This document shows, piece after piece, positions 33,346 through 42,746 of a stretch of 64,000 nucleotides of DNA (within the stretch, counting starts at the first letter, position 1; each line of letters opens with the position of its first letter). The position numbers were made by a program, and so were the translations under genes. The DNA lies in assembly GCA_017527905.1 (NCBI GenBank), contig JAFXPK010000003.1, positions 62,001 through 126,000 on the forward strand, given 5' to 3'. The DNA comes from Paludibacteraceae bacterium (GTDB lineage: Bacteria > Bacteroidota > Bacteroidia > Bacteroidales > Paludibacteraceae). The notes under the pieces are model-generated. The model ran no database searches. It had not been told where the DNA came from and saw nothing but the letters and a program-made list of their open reading frames with translations.

Positions 33346-36330
33346 ATGGTGAAAACGCGTATTCTTTCCATCATAGTCTTCCTAGCCATTTCTTTTGATG
33401 TTTTCGCTCAAAACTCGGATTTGGACAACGCTGTCGTTCCTGTCTATGCTTTCTTGCAGAAAGAGTATTCTGTATTGAAACATAACAAGTTAAGCAACGA
33501 TAGTTCTTTCCTTGATGTGAACAAGAAGCGAATTGATATATATCTATCTAAATATGTGGAAGGTATTGCGTTAAGGGAGGACATCGTGGATCGGATTTAT
33601 GATTCTGTTTCCGCCAATCTGCCTAGAGCTTTCAAGAACTTTGATCTCACACTCTACGTCAATCGTTATGAATTACATGATTTAATACCCAATTGGACCC
33701 GTTCGAACCTGAAGTTGGACAAGGGACGTTTCGAGAAGGAATACTTCAAGGGGCATCAGTTGGTGCGTAATGTGAGCAAACCGTATGTGCCTGAGAAGGG
33801 TTTGGTGAACCGTCACATCGCCATGTGGCCGAGCCACGGATGGTATTTTGAGTCGAACTCGAAGGGTAGCCAATGGCAGTGGCAGCGCCCTTGCATTTTT
33901 CAGGTAGTGGAGGATACCTATACCCTAGGATATGTCTTGCCCTATATTGCCCCCATGCTGGAGAATGCCGGTGCGACCGTTCTTTTGCCTAGGGAGCGTG
34001 ATATCCAGTACAACGAGGTGGTCGTCGACAATGACACGAACGGCGACTATCTCTACGAGGAGTTGAACGGGAAGGACTGCATCTGGATGGGGTGCGATTC
34101 AGCAGGCTTCGCCAACAAGAAGAAAATGTACGTGGAGGGTGACCAGCCTTTTCGGATGGGTACCTGCCGTCAGGTGAAAACGTCGAAAGAGAAGACCGCG
34201 GAGGCTCATTGGGTGCCGGATATCCCGGAGGATGGCGACTATGCGGTCTATGTCTCCTACCAGACTTTGCCGGAGAGCACGGCGGAGGCGCATTACAAGG
34301 TGAACCATGCGGGTGGTTCCACGGAGTTCATCGTCAACCAGCGTATGGGTGGCGGTACGTGGATCTACTTGGGGACCTTCCATTTCAAGCAGGGCCTTCA
34401 TCCTTCCATGGGTATGGTCGTTTTGACGAACCAGTCGCGGGGCGGCAAGGTGGTCACGGCCGATGCGGTGAAGTTCGGTGGCGGTATGGGTAATATCGGT
34501 CGACCGGTGGTCACCGCGGAGGGCGATACGGTGGTGCAAGTCAGTGATAGGCTCCGTTTCCTGGAGGGTGCGCGCTATTGGCTGCAGTGGGCCGGATACC
34601 CGGACTCGGTATTCTCCCGGAATGACGCGCAAAACGATTACAAGGATGATTACATGTGCCGTGGCGAGTGGGTGAACGACCTGATCGGTGGCTCCCCGAG
34701 GGCGAAGGATAGGCCCGGCAAACGCATCCCTATCGACGTGGCGTTTGGTCTGCACACGGATGCGGGACAGCTTCTGAGAGATTCGATTTTTGGCACCTTG
34801 GCGATATATATGTCCGAGAGTTACGGGAACCGTGACTATTGGAATGGGCAAAGACGTCTGGCGGGCCGTGATTTGACGGACATGATCCAGACGCAGGTGG
34901 TGGAGGACATCCGCCGTGCCTTCCGCCCTAACTGGACCCGCCGTAAGATGACGGACGCCTCCTACTACGAGGCCCGTGTGCCGGAGGTGCCGACCATGTT
35001 GTTGGAGTTGCTTTCCCACCAGAACTACACGGATATGAAGTATGGGCTAGACCCGAACTTCCGCTTCTTCGCCAGCCGCTCCATCTACAAGGCGCTCCTG
35101 AAGTTCATCGCTTATCAGTATAAGACGGACTATGTGGTGCAGCCATTGCCCGTGACGAACTTCAGCACAGAGTTTTATGACAAGAAAAAGAAGAGCGTTT
35201 TCTTGAGTTGGGAACCGCAGGAGGATAGCCTTGAGGTGACCGCCACCCCTTCCAAATATGTGGTCTATGTCTCCCGAAATGATGGAGGTTGGGACAATGG
35301 AACCTTGGTGGATGCGCCGCACTATGTGATGCCGATAGACTCTGGCGTCATCTATAACTTCAAAGTGACGGCCGTGAATGACGGAGGCGAGAGCTTCCCT
35401 TCCGAGGTGCTTTCCGTATGCAGGGGTAAATCTTCCCAGACCGCTTTGATAATCAACGGTTTCGATCGTGTCTCCGCTCCTGAGTATTTCGACACGGGAG
35501 ACTACTCCGGCTTTTTGGATGATTCTGACCAGGGAGTGCCGGACCATTATGACCTCAGCTATGTGGGCAAGCAATATGGCTTCCGTAAGCGGCAGAAGTT
35601 CCGTAGCAATGCGGAGCCGGGACACGGAGCTTGTCAGGTGGACTATGAAGGGGTGGTCATTGCGGGCAACACGTTCGACTTCCCTTTGCTGCATGGCAAG
35701 TCCATCAAGAATGCGGGTTATTCGTTCGTCTCCTGTTCCAAGGCGGCTGTCACGGAGGGTAGCTACAACATCAGGCGGTTCGCCTTCGTGGACTTGATAT
35801 TGGGTGAGGAGAAGGAGACCCAGGTGGGTTTGGGCACACGGTATAAGACCTTCCCTCTTCGTCTGCAAGAGGAGCTGCGCAACTATCTGTACCATGGCGG
35901 AAAACTCTATGCGAGCGGTGCCTATGTCGCCTCCGACCTGATGGAGCGGGATTCCCTCTGTGTCGATGACGACATCTATTTCGCGGAGAAGGTGTTGAAA
36001 TACACCTTGCGTCAAAGCGGTGTCAAGACGGATGGTAGGATCTCCAATTACTTCTCCGTCAACAAGGAGTTCTCGAAGAAATATTACAATTACAACAATA
36101 CATTAGGAAAATTCCAGTATGCGGTGGAGTCGCCGGATGCGATAGATTGCGTGAACGGCTCTTCGGTGGTACACTCTTTCGAAGGGTGTAATTTGCCGTG
36201 TGCCGTGGCGTACAAGGGTAGGTATCGGACGTATGTCTCTTCCGTGCCGTTCGAGTCAATTGTCACGCAATCCGCCCGTGATGCGTTGATGAAGGAGATC
36301 GTAAGTTTTTTACTGAAAAAGAAGAAATAG
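33346..36330 (+). CDS. Secreted N-acetylmuramoyl-L-alanine amidase-like protein (golvesin/xanthan lyase-type)
   Basis: 994 residues with a signal peptide (about 1-21). An amidase_3-like zinc hydrolase is split around a golvesin-like beta domain: WPSHGWYFES (His near 164), PRERD (Glu near 217), then the insert AHWVPDIPEDGDYAVYVSY...ADAVKFGGG (about 285-380), then GLHTDAG (His near 470) and MLLELLSHQN (Glu near 554). These residues fit the two His, one Glu zinc set and the catalytic Glu of the family. A fibronectin-III-like domain (about 600-690) and a C-terminal flavodoxin-like region follow. It probably cleaves the peptide from muramic acid in cell wall. It starts 18 bases after tRNA-Leu with no promoter between. 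Confidence 0.8.
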   Translation: MVKTRILSIIVFLAISFDVFAQNSDLDNAVVPVYAFLQKEYSVLKHNKLSNDSSFLDVNKKRIDIYLSKYVEGIALREDIVDRIYDSVSANLPRAFKNFDLTLYVNRYELHDLIPNWTRSNLKLDKGRFEKEYFKGHQLVRNVSKPYVPEKGLVNRHIAMWPSHGWYFESNSKGSQWQWQRPCIFQVVEDTYTLGYVLPYIAPMLENAGATVLLPRERDIQYNEVVVDNDTNGDYLYEELNGKDCIWMGCDSAGFANKKKMYVEGDQPFRMGTCRQVKTSKEKTAEAHWVPDIPEDGDYAVYVSYQTLPESTAEAHYKVNHAGGSTEFIVNQRMGGGTWIYLGTFHFKQGLHPSMGMVVLTNQSRGGKVVTADAVKFGGGMGNIGRPVVTAEGDTVVQVSDRLRFLEGARYWLQWAGYPDSVFSRNDAQNDYKDDYMCRGEWVNDLIGGSPRAKDRPGKRIPIDVAFGLHTDAGQLLRDSIFGTLAIYMSESYGNRDYWNGQRRLAGRDLTDMIQTQVVEDIRRAFRPNWTRRKMTDASYYEARVPEVPTMLLELLSHQNYTDMKYGLDPNFRFFASRSIYKALLKFIAYQYKTDYVVQPLPVTNFSTEFYDKKKKSVFLSWEPQEDSLEVTATPSKYVVYVSRNDGGWDNGTLVDAPHYVMPIDSGVIYNFKVTAVNDGGESFPSEVLSVCRGKSSQTALIINGFDRVSAPEYFDTGDYSGFLDDSDQGVPDHYDLSYVGKQYGFRKRQKFRSNAEPGHGACQVDYEGVVIAGNTFDFPLLHGKSIKNAGYSFVSCSKAAVTEGSYNIRRFAFVDLILGEEKETQVGLGTRYKTFPLRLQEELRNYLYHGGKLYASGAYVASDLMERDSLCVDDDIYFAEKVLKYTLRQSGVKTDGRISNYFSVNKEFSKKYYNYNNTLGKFQYAVESPDAIDCVNGSSVVHSFEGCNLPCAVAYKGRYRTYVSSVPFESIVTQSARDALMKEIVSFLLKKKK

Positions 36331-36333
36331 TTT

Positions 36334-37776
36334 ATGGTGGATTTTTTTATGCCTTACGTGCCGGGCGATGAGACTACTTTGTCCGCGCTCGGAACCGCTG
36401 ATGGGGTGGGTACAGTCACCCTGTTATATACGGGTGCGCAACCTGCTGTGACGGGTGTGCGTTCTTTGCGTATTGAGCGTTTGGACACATGCAGTGCTTT
36501 GTGCTCGATAGCGGCTGCCGCCAGTGCTCCGTATATCGCTTTGGCGTGCGACGTACGTCCGTTCCGTCTGGGGCAGAATGCTCTGCGCAGGATTTCCCAG
36601 GTGATGGAATATACGGGCGCCACCATGGCCTATGCCGACTACCTCGAACGCTCTGGTGACGAGGTGAAGCCGCATCCGTTGATCGACTACCAATTGGGAA
36701 GCGTGCGGGATGATTTCGACTTCGGTCCGTTGCTCTTTTTCGAGGCGGGCAGCTTTAAGCGGTGCGTTTCGGAGATGGATGCATCCGTCGCTTTCTCTTC
36801 CCTCTACGACTTGCGGTTGAGGCTTTCGGAGCAGGCGCTTCCTTTCCATTTGAACGAAACATTGTACACGGTGTTGTCGGAGGACAAGACCTCTTCCGAG
36901 GAGAAGCAGTTCGCCTACGTGGACGCCCGCAACCGGGAGGTGCAGATCGAGCGTGAGAAGGTCTTCACGGAGTATCTGAAGCGTGTGGGGGCCTACTTGA
37001 AGCCCTCGTTCACGCCTGTGTCGTTTGATAATGTTTCCTTCGAATATGAGGCTTCGGTCATCATTCCTGTGCGTAACCGTGTGAAAACCATATCGGACGC
37101 TATCCGTTCGGTGCTTGCCCAGAAGACCGATTTCGCCTTCAACCTGATTGTGGTGGACAACCATTCCACGGATGGGACGACGGAGGCGATAGATGCCCTC
37201 GCGAAGCAGGACGCCCGCATCATACACGTCATCCCTTCCCGAGACGATTTAGGCATCGGAGGATGCTGGAACGAGGGTGTGAACCATCCTAAATGTGGCA
37301 AGTTCGCCATCCAATTGGACAGTGACGATGTCTACAGCGGAGAGGATACCGTCCGCAAGATCGTCGCCGCTTTCTACGAGCAACAATGCGCCATGGTGGT
37401 GGGCACGTACGCCATCACTAATTTTAAGATGGAGACCATTCCGCCGGGTGTGATCGACCATAAGGAGTGGACCTATGAGAACGGGCGGAACAACGCATTG
37501 AGAATAAATGGATTAGGGGCTCCACGTGCCTTCTACACGCCTTTGCTGCGTAAGCTCCAGTTGCCCAACACGAGCTATGGGGAGGACTATGCGATGGGAC
37601 TGACCATCTCACACAACTACCCGATCGGCAGGATATACGATGTGCTCTATCTTTGCCGTCGCTGGGAGGGCAATTCGGACGCTAATCTGGATATCATTAA
37701 GCAGAATAAGAATAATCTATATAAAGACAAGTTGCGTACCATCGAGATGATGCGCAGGATTAAGGAATCGAGGTAA
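36334..37776 (+). CDS. Two-module family 2 glycosyltransferase
   Basis: 480 residues, cytosolic, with no membrane helix. The C-terminal half (about 240-470) is a full GT-A enzyme: [21 protein letters not shown], the metal site QLDSDDVYS and GEDYAMGL. The N-terminal half (1-230) keeps the GT-A outline, but its expected DxD region reads ACDVRP, so it is probably inactive or a binding module. Sugar and acceptor are unknown. It lies 3 bases after the amidase gene and overlaps the DUF4922 gene (TAATG), so the three probably act in one envelope or muropeptide-related process. Confidence 0.8.
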   Translation: MVDFFMPYVPGDETTLSALGTADGVGTVTLLYTGAQPAVTGVRSLRIERLDTCSALCSIAAAASAPYIALACDVRPFRLGQNALRRISQVMEYTGATMAYADYLERSGDEVKPHPLIDYQLGSVRDDFDFGPLLFFEAGSFKRCVSEMDASVAFSSLYDLRLRLSEQALPFHLNETLYTVLSEDKTSSEEKQFAYVDARNREVQIEREKVFTEYLKRVGAYLKPSFTPVSFDNVSFEYEASVIIPVRNRVKTISDAIRSVLAQKTDFAFNLIVVDNHSTDGTTEAIDALAKQDARIIHVIPSRDDLGIGGCWNEGVNHPKCGKFAIQLDSDDVYSGEDTVRKIVAAFYEQQCAMVVGTYAITNFKMETIPPGVIDHKEWTYENGRNNALRINGLGAPRAFYTPLLRKLQLPNTSYGEDYAMGLTISHNYPIGRIYDVLYLCRRWEGNSDANLDIIKQNKNNLYKDKLRTIEMMRRIKESR

Positions 37777-38657
37777 TGGACGTCAGGAAATTTTACGAGG
37801 AACAACTGGCCGAATGGCCGGAATTTAGGCAGAGAGTAGAACAATTGGAGCAAGTGGAGCTGCGTGAGTTCAGGCTGAACGGTTTCACCATCAAGGCGCA
37901 GTTCAACCCGGCCCGCGCAGTCTCATCGGGTGCCAAGTTGGACAAGGAATCGATCGCTAAGCGCAAGTGTTTCCTGTGCGCTGAAAACCGTCCGGAGGTG
38001 CAACGCGGACTTAAGTTGAACGATCGCTTCATGCTCTTGGTGAATCCCTTCCCGATCCTCAGGGAGCATTTCACGATTGCCTGCGACACGCATTGCCCTC
38101 AGGAGATTAAATCCAATTTAGGCGACATGTTGGACTTTGCCCAGCTGATGCCCGACCATATCATTTTTTATAACGGTCCGCGTTGCGGGGCCTCCGCGCC
38201 CGACCATCTGCATTTCCAGGCGGTGGCGAAGGGCCAGTTGCCTTTGGAGCAGGAGTGGAAGAAGGCGGAGAAGCGGGCGCTCTCCGAGTGGAACGGACAT
38301 AAATTGGAGCAGTTGATGGGCTTTGGCAGAAGATGCCTGCATGCGGAGTCTGACCGGAAGGATGCGTTGTCTTCGCTCTTCAACCAGACGTACACCCAAT
38401 ACATGATGATGGAAGGGGGCAATGAGGAGCCTCGTTTGAATCTCTTCGCCATGTACGAGGAGGGACGTTGGCATCTGTTCATTTTCCCGCGCAAGACGCA
38501 TCGTCCGGTGCAGTTCTTTGCGGAGGATGAGACCTATCGCATGATTAGCCCGGGTGCGATCGACATGGCAGGCGTTCTTGTTTTGCCCCGCAAGGAGGAT
38601 TTCGAGGCGTTGACCCTCAATGAACTGAAGGATGTTTATCTTCAAGTATCGCTATAG
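37776..38657 (+). CDS. DUF4922 HIT-like nucleotidyl-transfer protein
   Basis: 293 residues, cytosolic. The motif PDHLHFQ (His144, His146, Gln148) is the H-x-H-x-Q active site of GalT/ATP adenylyltransferase-type HIT enzymes, and CFLC (65-68) with later residues may hold a metal. The family is annotated DUF4922 in Bacteroidetes. By family it should transfer or break down a nucleotide-sugar or dinucleotide; the substrate is not known. Its start overlaps the stop of the glycosyltransferase gene, suggesting tight co-translation and possibly a shared sugar pathway. Confidence 0.78.
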   Translation: MDVRKFYEEQLAEWPEFRQRVEQLEQVELREFRLNGFTIKAQFNPARAVSSGAKLDKESIAKRKCFLCAENRPEVQRGLKLNDRFMLLVNPFPILREHFTIACDTHCPQEIKSNLGDMLDFAQLMPDHIIFYNGPRCGASAPDHLHFQAVAKGQLPLEQEWKKAEKRALSEWNGHKLEQLMGFGRRCLHAESDRKDALSSLFNQTYTQYMMMEGGNEEPRLNLFAMYEEGRWHLFIFPRKTHRPVQFFAEDETYRMISPGAIDMAGVLVLPRKEDFEALTLNELKDVYLQVSL

Positions 38658-38660
38658 ATT

Positions 38661-39131
38661 ATGGGTAGGTTGACGTTGATACTATTCTCTTTTTTGCTGA
38701 CGATGGGGGTGTTCGCTGAGGAGCAATCCCCGCAGGTCGGTGATGTCAACATCAGGGAGGTGAGCCGTGGGAGTATCGGTCTGTTGAGGACACGGGAGGG
38801 CTCTCCGTCTGTCATCTTCATGCGGGAGGGCAGTACCACGCTCTATTTCCTTGAAATGATCACAACACACCAATTGGACAACCTGATGTTGTTCTATTTA
38901 GGGAAGTCTAAGGATCAGGTGCGTGAGTGCCTTGAATATTTCCAGAAGATTTTGGACGAGAAGACGCAGGTCATTGTGCGGGACGATGTCAAGAGTGTCT
39001 ATTCCATTTCGTATCAGCCGGAGTCGGGGAAGAATCTCCGCTTTTCGACCAAAGGCTTTGTGGGGGATGGTTATCTCAGCAGAGCGAACATTAAGAAATT
39101 CATCTCTGATCTGGAGAAATTCGTGGAGTAA
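38661..39131 (+). CDS. Small exported protein of unknown function
   Basis: 156 residues with a signal peptide (MGRLTLILFSFLLTMGVFA). The rest is a mixed alpha/beta domain with SPSVIFMREGSTTLYFLEM and a helical C-terminus. No lipobox, no enzyme motif and no family recognised. It begins 3 bases after the DUF4922 stop and is the last gene of the amidase operon, so it is likely to act in the same envelope process. Confidence 0.7.
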   Translation: MGRLTLILFSFLLTMGVFAEEQSPQVGDVNIREVSRGSIGLLRTREGSPSVIFMREGSTTLYFLEMITTHQLDNLMLFYLGKSKDQVRECLEYFQKILDEKTQVIVRDDVKSVYSISYQPESGKNLRFSTKGFVGDGYLSRANIKKFISDLEKFVE

Positions 39132-39169
39132 TTAAATCCCATACAATCAATCACTTTGCATGTTCGTAT

Positions 39170-39202
39170 AAAAAAAAGACCCAATGTGCAACACATTGAG
39201 CC
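39170..39202 (-). terminator. Terminator of tRNA-Arg
   Basis: On the minus strand CAATGTG pairs with CACATTG around a TTG loop, followed by a run of T (39178-39170). It lies 7 bases after the tRNA. Confidence 0.8.
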
Positions 39203-39208
39203 TTCTTG

Positions 39209-39280
39209 TAGTCGAGCCGGGAATCGAACCCGGATCTAAGGTTTAGGAAACCCGTATTCTATCCATTGAACTACTCAACC
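39209..39280 (-). tRNA. tRNA-Arg (anticodon CCT)
   Basis: 72 bases. Acceptor GGTTGAG pairs with CTCGACT, the anticodon loop is TTCCTAA, the T-arm is CCGGGTTCGATTCCCGG and the discriminator is A. CCA is not encoded. Confidence 0.93.
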
Positions 39281-39312
39281 AAACCCATGATATCCTTTTG
39301 GGAATCACAGCG

Positions 39313-39343
39313 CGAATTTAAGAGAAAAATGCTCCGCTCCCAA
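39313..39343 (-). promoter_or_regulatory. Promoter of tRNA-Arg
   Basis: Minus strand TTG (39343-39341), a 20-base spacer and TAAATTCG (39320-39313), the same -7 box as tRNA-Leu. Confidence 0.7.
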
Positions 39344-39394
39344 CTCTTTGGGGAATAAAATTTACGATTTTCCGCACGGCGATTCCATTTGCTA

Positions 39395-39432
39395 TGTTGG
39401 TTATTTACTATTTAGCTATTTACGATTTACTA
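39395..39432. repeat. TAAATAG-type A/T-rich repeat
   Basis: A run of degenerate heptamers (TTTACTATTTAGCTATTTACGATTT pattern), one of several such runs in this window. The rest of the gap to 39579 shows no gene. Confidence 0.6.
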
Positions 39433-39579
39433 TTTTGTGTGGCGGTGCGCACGATTTTATTCTTCTCTTCTAGATGGAACTGTCGGTGCTTTTTCTGTGA
39501 GTGCGCCTGGTAATATACTGTTCTTGAAGTTGTTATATAGTTTTAATGACTATTCCCCTTCCATTCTAGGCGCTCCTAT

Positions 39580-40944
39580 TCACTTATCATAATACTCGAG
39601 TTCGTATATGGAGCCGTTCTTAAATTCGCCTTTCTCGTAGGTGAGGATTTCCGTGGCGTTTGTGTGGCTATCGGTTTTAGACAAAATAGTCCGGAACACT
39701 TTCCCTTCGTGGTAAACCTCGCTTTTAGTGGGGCGGTTATATCCTTCGTAGCGGGCGGCCATGGCGAGGTGGCAGTCGCCGTATGCGTCGCAGGAAGTGA
39801 AGGCGGTTTCGTTCCCCCATTGGTCGTATTCGAAGATGCTTTTGGAGTCCGCCCATGGCTCGTCCACATATTCGTATGGCGAGACGAAGATCACGTCTTC
39901 GTCCGAATCGGTGCTAGTCAGCTTCTTGCGGTACTTGTCGCCTTTGCCGTAGTAGGTGGTGACGGACGTCTCCTTTCCGTTCTTGTATTCCCAGACCCTT
40001 TTTTCCCAGTCGCCATTGCTTTTTTTCACGAGCGATTCCAGTTGGTTGCCCTCCGCATCGTAGGTGTAGATGTATTCCTTCCCCTTCTCGTTTGGCTTGG
40101 AAATGCTACATTTCATCAATCTCACCTCCCTGCCAGCCTGGTCATATTCCACGGAATCCTTACGGTCCCCCCGCATGTCATAAGTGCACACGACACGTTC
40201 CGAATCATCATAGAGGCGCAGTTCGACGAGTCCTTCGCCCTGATGGTAGTACTTCCTGCCGCGCAATTTCCCCGAATTGTTGTACTCGTATGTGTACCGG
40301 GATTCTCCGTTCCATTTTTGTTCTACCCTTTCAGTGATTTTACCATCCTTATTGAATGTGTTGTGGATGACCGAATAGGGGACGCATTTGTTCTCCGAGT
40401 GGGAGTAGCTGGCATAAACCGAGTCGAGCATGTTCCCCTGCTTGTCGTAGGTTATCTTCAATTCGCTGTAGGGTATGCCTTGCGCATGGTTATACCAGTT
40501 TGAACCGATCAGTCTATTCTTTTGGTCATAGGTGTTCTTTTTCTCCATGCTCAGTTTGCCTTTCGTGAACACCTGTTCCTCCGCCAATAGATTTTTCCCC
40601 TTGAATTTGCGTAACGTTTGTTCGTAGAAGACAGAGTCTGAATTGATGAGTGTCTCTTCGATGCAATCCCCGTTCCTGTCGTAGCGCATGATTCTCTTCT
40701 TCCATGAGCAAGCGTATTCCGTGAGCTGTTTATCCTTGTTGAACTTCCACGTGTTCATCATCTGGTCCTTCTGCGGCTGGTTCTTCACCCATTTCACGGA
40801 GTATTGGGTCACCGACTTCACGTTTCCGACGAATCCGGCTCTTTCGACGTCGTTCTCCTTTTCGGGGTGGGGGAATTCGGACTGCGCATTTAGTGATGTG
40901 CAGTATGCAAATACGGAAAGAATGAATAAATATCTGAAATTCAT
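39580..40944 (-). CDS. Secreted YD-repeat-like protein
   Basis: 454 residues with a signal peptide (MNFRYLFILSVFAYCTSLNA). The body is a chain of beta-hairpin repeats of the YD/RHS type: YDKQGNM, FNKDGKI, YDSERVV-like, YDQAGREV, YDAEGNQ and YDQWGNE, each with the aromatic-D-x-x-G pattern. There is no C-terminal toxin domain, no lipobox and no T9SS signal, so it is more like the stand-alone YD-repeat proteins common in Bacteroidetes than a polymorphic toxin. A ligand-binding or structural role on the envelope is possible; the function is not known. Confidence 0.78.
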   Translation of the reverse strand: MNFRYLFILSVFAYCTSLNAQSEFPHPEKENDVERAGFVGNVKSVTQYSVKWVKNQPQKDQMMNTWKFNKDKQLTEYACSWKKRIMRYDRNGDCIEETLINSDSVFYEQTLRKFKGKNLLAEEQVFTKGKLSMEKKNTYDQKNRLIGSNWYNHAQGIPYSELKITYDKQGNMLDSVYASYSHSENKCVPYSVIHNTFNKDGKITERVEQKWNGESRYTYEYNNSGKLRGRKYYHQGEGLVELRLYDDSERVVCTYDMRGDRKDSVEYDQAGREVRLMKCSISKPNEKGKEYIYTYDAEGNQLESLVKKSNGDWEKRVWEYKNGKETSVTTYYGKGDKYRKKLTSTDSDEDVIFVSPYEYVDEPWADSKSIFEYDQWGNETAFTSCDAYGDCHLAMAARYEGYNRPTKSEVYHEGKVFRTILSKTDSHTNATEILTYEKGEFKNGSIYELEYYDK

Positions 40945-40993
40945 AACAATTGCTTTTTCAATGGGTATTAGAACTCACCTTAACGTAATAGTG

Positions 40994-41023
40994 CAAATGT
41001 AAGGAAAAGGGTTGAAAACACAA
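40994..41023 (-). promoter_or_regulatory. Promoter of the YD-repeat protein
   Basis: Minus strand TTG (41023-41021), a 19-base spacer and TACATTTG (41001-40994), about 50 bases before the start codon. Confidence 0.75.
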
Positions 41024-41218
41024 TATGTGATGGATGTGCCTTCCTTTTGAAAAATATATTATACTGATATTTAATGGATTAAGTATGTGGTAAAAATCGA
41101 TGTAATAGAAGAGAATGGTGGTGACACATGCTTTTATCACACTATGTATCGACTTATATCAACCAAACATAAATTCATTACGGAATCTTTACGGAGGCGA
41201 ATTTTTCACATGCATATA

Positions 41219-41512
41219 TTTGCATTTTAATAAATTTTAAGTTATCTTCGTTATAGTTGAGTGAAAATAAAACGAAGGTATATGGATGTGAAATATGATG
41301 TAACATGATATAGGCAATAAATGGAAAATGAAGTTTACGAATAAAGGGTATGTATTTTAATTTTTTAGTTATGGGTTTTAATTTGTAGGGAGGAGTTTCG
41401 ATGGTATCGGGGCTCCTCCAAAAAATTTATGGGGGGCTATTTGTCGGGTTGTGCTCTCTTTCCGTATAGACGTGTAGGGATAAAAAAAGTGCGGACACCT
41501 CAGCGCCCGCAC
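41219..41512 (+). ncRNA. Candidate small RNA or orphan transcript
   Basis: A promoter-like pair, TTTG (41219-41222), 20 bases, TATCTTCG (41243-41250), faces right, but no reading frame follows. Downstream, 41389-41419 folds as GGAGGAG/CTCCTCC, a TTT/GGG internal loop and CGAT/ATCG closing a GGT loop. The hairpin at 41489-41512 could end the transcript, although its U run is better on the other strand. Apart from this the gap 41024-41536 shows nothing recognisable. Confidence 0.35.
41482..41512 (-). terminator. Terminator of the lipoprotein gene
   Basis: Minus strand GTGCGG pairs with CCGCAC and is followed by seven T (41488-41482). It ends the transcript of the two minus-strand genes at 41537-42684. 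Confidence 0.85.
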
Positions 41513-41536
41513 CTCGTTTTCTGTAATCAAGAAAGA

Positions 41537-41983
41537 TTATTCAGCGATTTCAACGATGTGAGTGATTTTCTCCTTAGCATCGTCCAACCAGTAGCTAACC
41601 TTCTTGTTGTTCAAGATTGATTTTTCGATGTTAGCGAAAGGAATCGTATCGAACACGCCGTCCTTGAGGAGGATAACCTCAGCGTCGTTAGCCAAGAAAA
41701 TCTTCTTGAGGTCGCCAGCAGCTTCGCCGTTAGCGTCAGTGTCCTTCAAGTTGAGGGTCCATCCGCCGTCAGCCTCTTCGTGCAAGCCGAAAGACTTAGC
41801 TGCGATACTGTTCTCCTGCAAGAATTTGTTTACAGCCTCAGCTGCGGTAGCTGCTGCGCTTTCAGCGGCATCAACTGTAGCCTCTACAGTCTCTTGAGCC
41901 TCGTTCTCACTCTTCTTTTGTTCCTTTTTACAACCAGCCATGATGAGAGCCAAGCAACCCATCAAAAGAAAAATCTTTTTCAT
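41537..41983 (-). CDS. Small lipoprotein of unknown function
   Basis: 148 residues. The lipobox LIMAGC (Cys18) followed by KKEQKK makes it a lipoprotein. Residues 25-60 form an Ala/Glu-rich helix (ETVEATVDAAESAAATAAEAV) that may be a coiled coil. The C-terminal part is a small alpha/beta domain with DAEVILLKDGVFDTIPF. Codon choice is strongly biased, suggesting an abundant protein. It lies 44 bases after the gene at 42028-42684 and probably shares its transcript. No family was recognised. Confidence 0.8.
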   Translation of the reverse strand: MKKIFLLMGCLALIMAGCKKEQKKSENEAQETVEATVDAAESAAATAAEAVNKFLQENSIAAKSFGLHEEADGGWTLNLKDTDANGEAAGDLKKIFLANDAEVILLKDGVFDTIPFANIEKSILNNKKVSYWLDDAKEKITHIVEIAE

Positions 41984-42027
41984 TGTACTAAAATTTAATG
42001 ATTTATAAAATTGAATATTGTTTCTGA

Positions 42028-42684
42028 TTATTTAACGAACACCGTGTCGATGGCGCCCTTAGCGATCTTTTGGTTAGAAACCAAAGAAGCGGAAACCAAC
42101 TTCGTTGTTCCACCCTTCAAGGCGAACAATACCTTAGTAGGGTCAGCCTCAGCGTCGGCCATCTTGATCTCCTTGTAGTCGTTGCTGATGTAAGAAGCGG
42201 CTTGGTCAGCCAACTCGATGACGTCGCCGTCTACCTGGATCGTCACAGCGCCAGCCTTTGCGTCCAGCACATTAACTTCGCCAGTCTTTCCGAGGTGGTT
42301 GAAGCGAACCATGGTAGAATCCTTCAGACCTGATAATTCCAATTCCTTGCTGCCTTGAGCGAAAGTAGTCTCGTTAGCAGGACCGCTGATAGCGGAGTTT
42401 GAGCTCTCGGTAGGAGAGATGAGGGTTGTAGACTTTGCACCCAACGCCAACAATACGCCAGCAGGGTTAGCCTCTGCCTTAGCCTTGTTGATAGCCTCCA
42501 ATGAGGTGCTCAAGTAAGAGCATCCGGCGTCGGACAAGTTGATCGTCTTTCCGTCGATGATGAAGGTAACGTTACCAGCAGCGATTTTGCCCGCTACGAT
42601 CTTGATTGCTCCTGCATAGTTCGCATTGTTGCATGCGATGATGTCGTTGGCGCCGAATTTTGCTAAATCGATTGAATTTGCCAT
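42028..42684 (-). CDS. Internally duplicated soluble protein of unknown function
   Basis: 218 residues with no signal peptide. Two copies of a domain of about 60 residues: one (about 32-91) with VTFIIDGKTINLSDAGCSYL and ANPAGVLLALGAKSTTLIS, the other (about 142-202) with VTIQVDGDVIELADQAASYI and ADPTKVLFALKGGTTKLVS. Each looks like a beta hairpin, a helix and a further beta hairpin. Strong codon bias and a good promoter suggest high expression. I do not recognise the family. A binding or structural role is possible, and it may work with the lipoprotein encoded just downstream. Confidence 0.75.
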   Translation of the reverse strand: MANSIDLAKFGANDIIACNNANYAGAIKIVAGKIAAGNVTFIIDGKTINLSDAGCSYLSTSLEAINKAKAEANPAGVLLALGAKSTTLISPTESSNSAISGPANETTFAQGSKELELSGLKDSTMVRFNHLGKTGEVNVLDAKAGAVTIQVDGDVIELADQAASYISNDYKEIKMADAEADPTKVLFALKGGTTKLVSASLVSNQKIAKGAIDTVFVK

Positions 42685-42746
42685 CTTTCTATAAGCGTTT
42701 AAAAGTTAAAAAATATATGTTCTTCAATATCGAAATTATCGGGTCA

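Noticed and set aside
34099..36015. Minus-strand frames within the amidase gene
   Set aside because: Shadows of a long, well-supported gene; no recognisable product.
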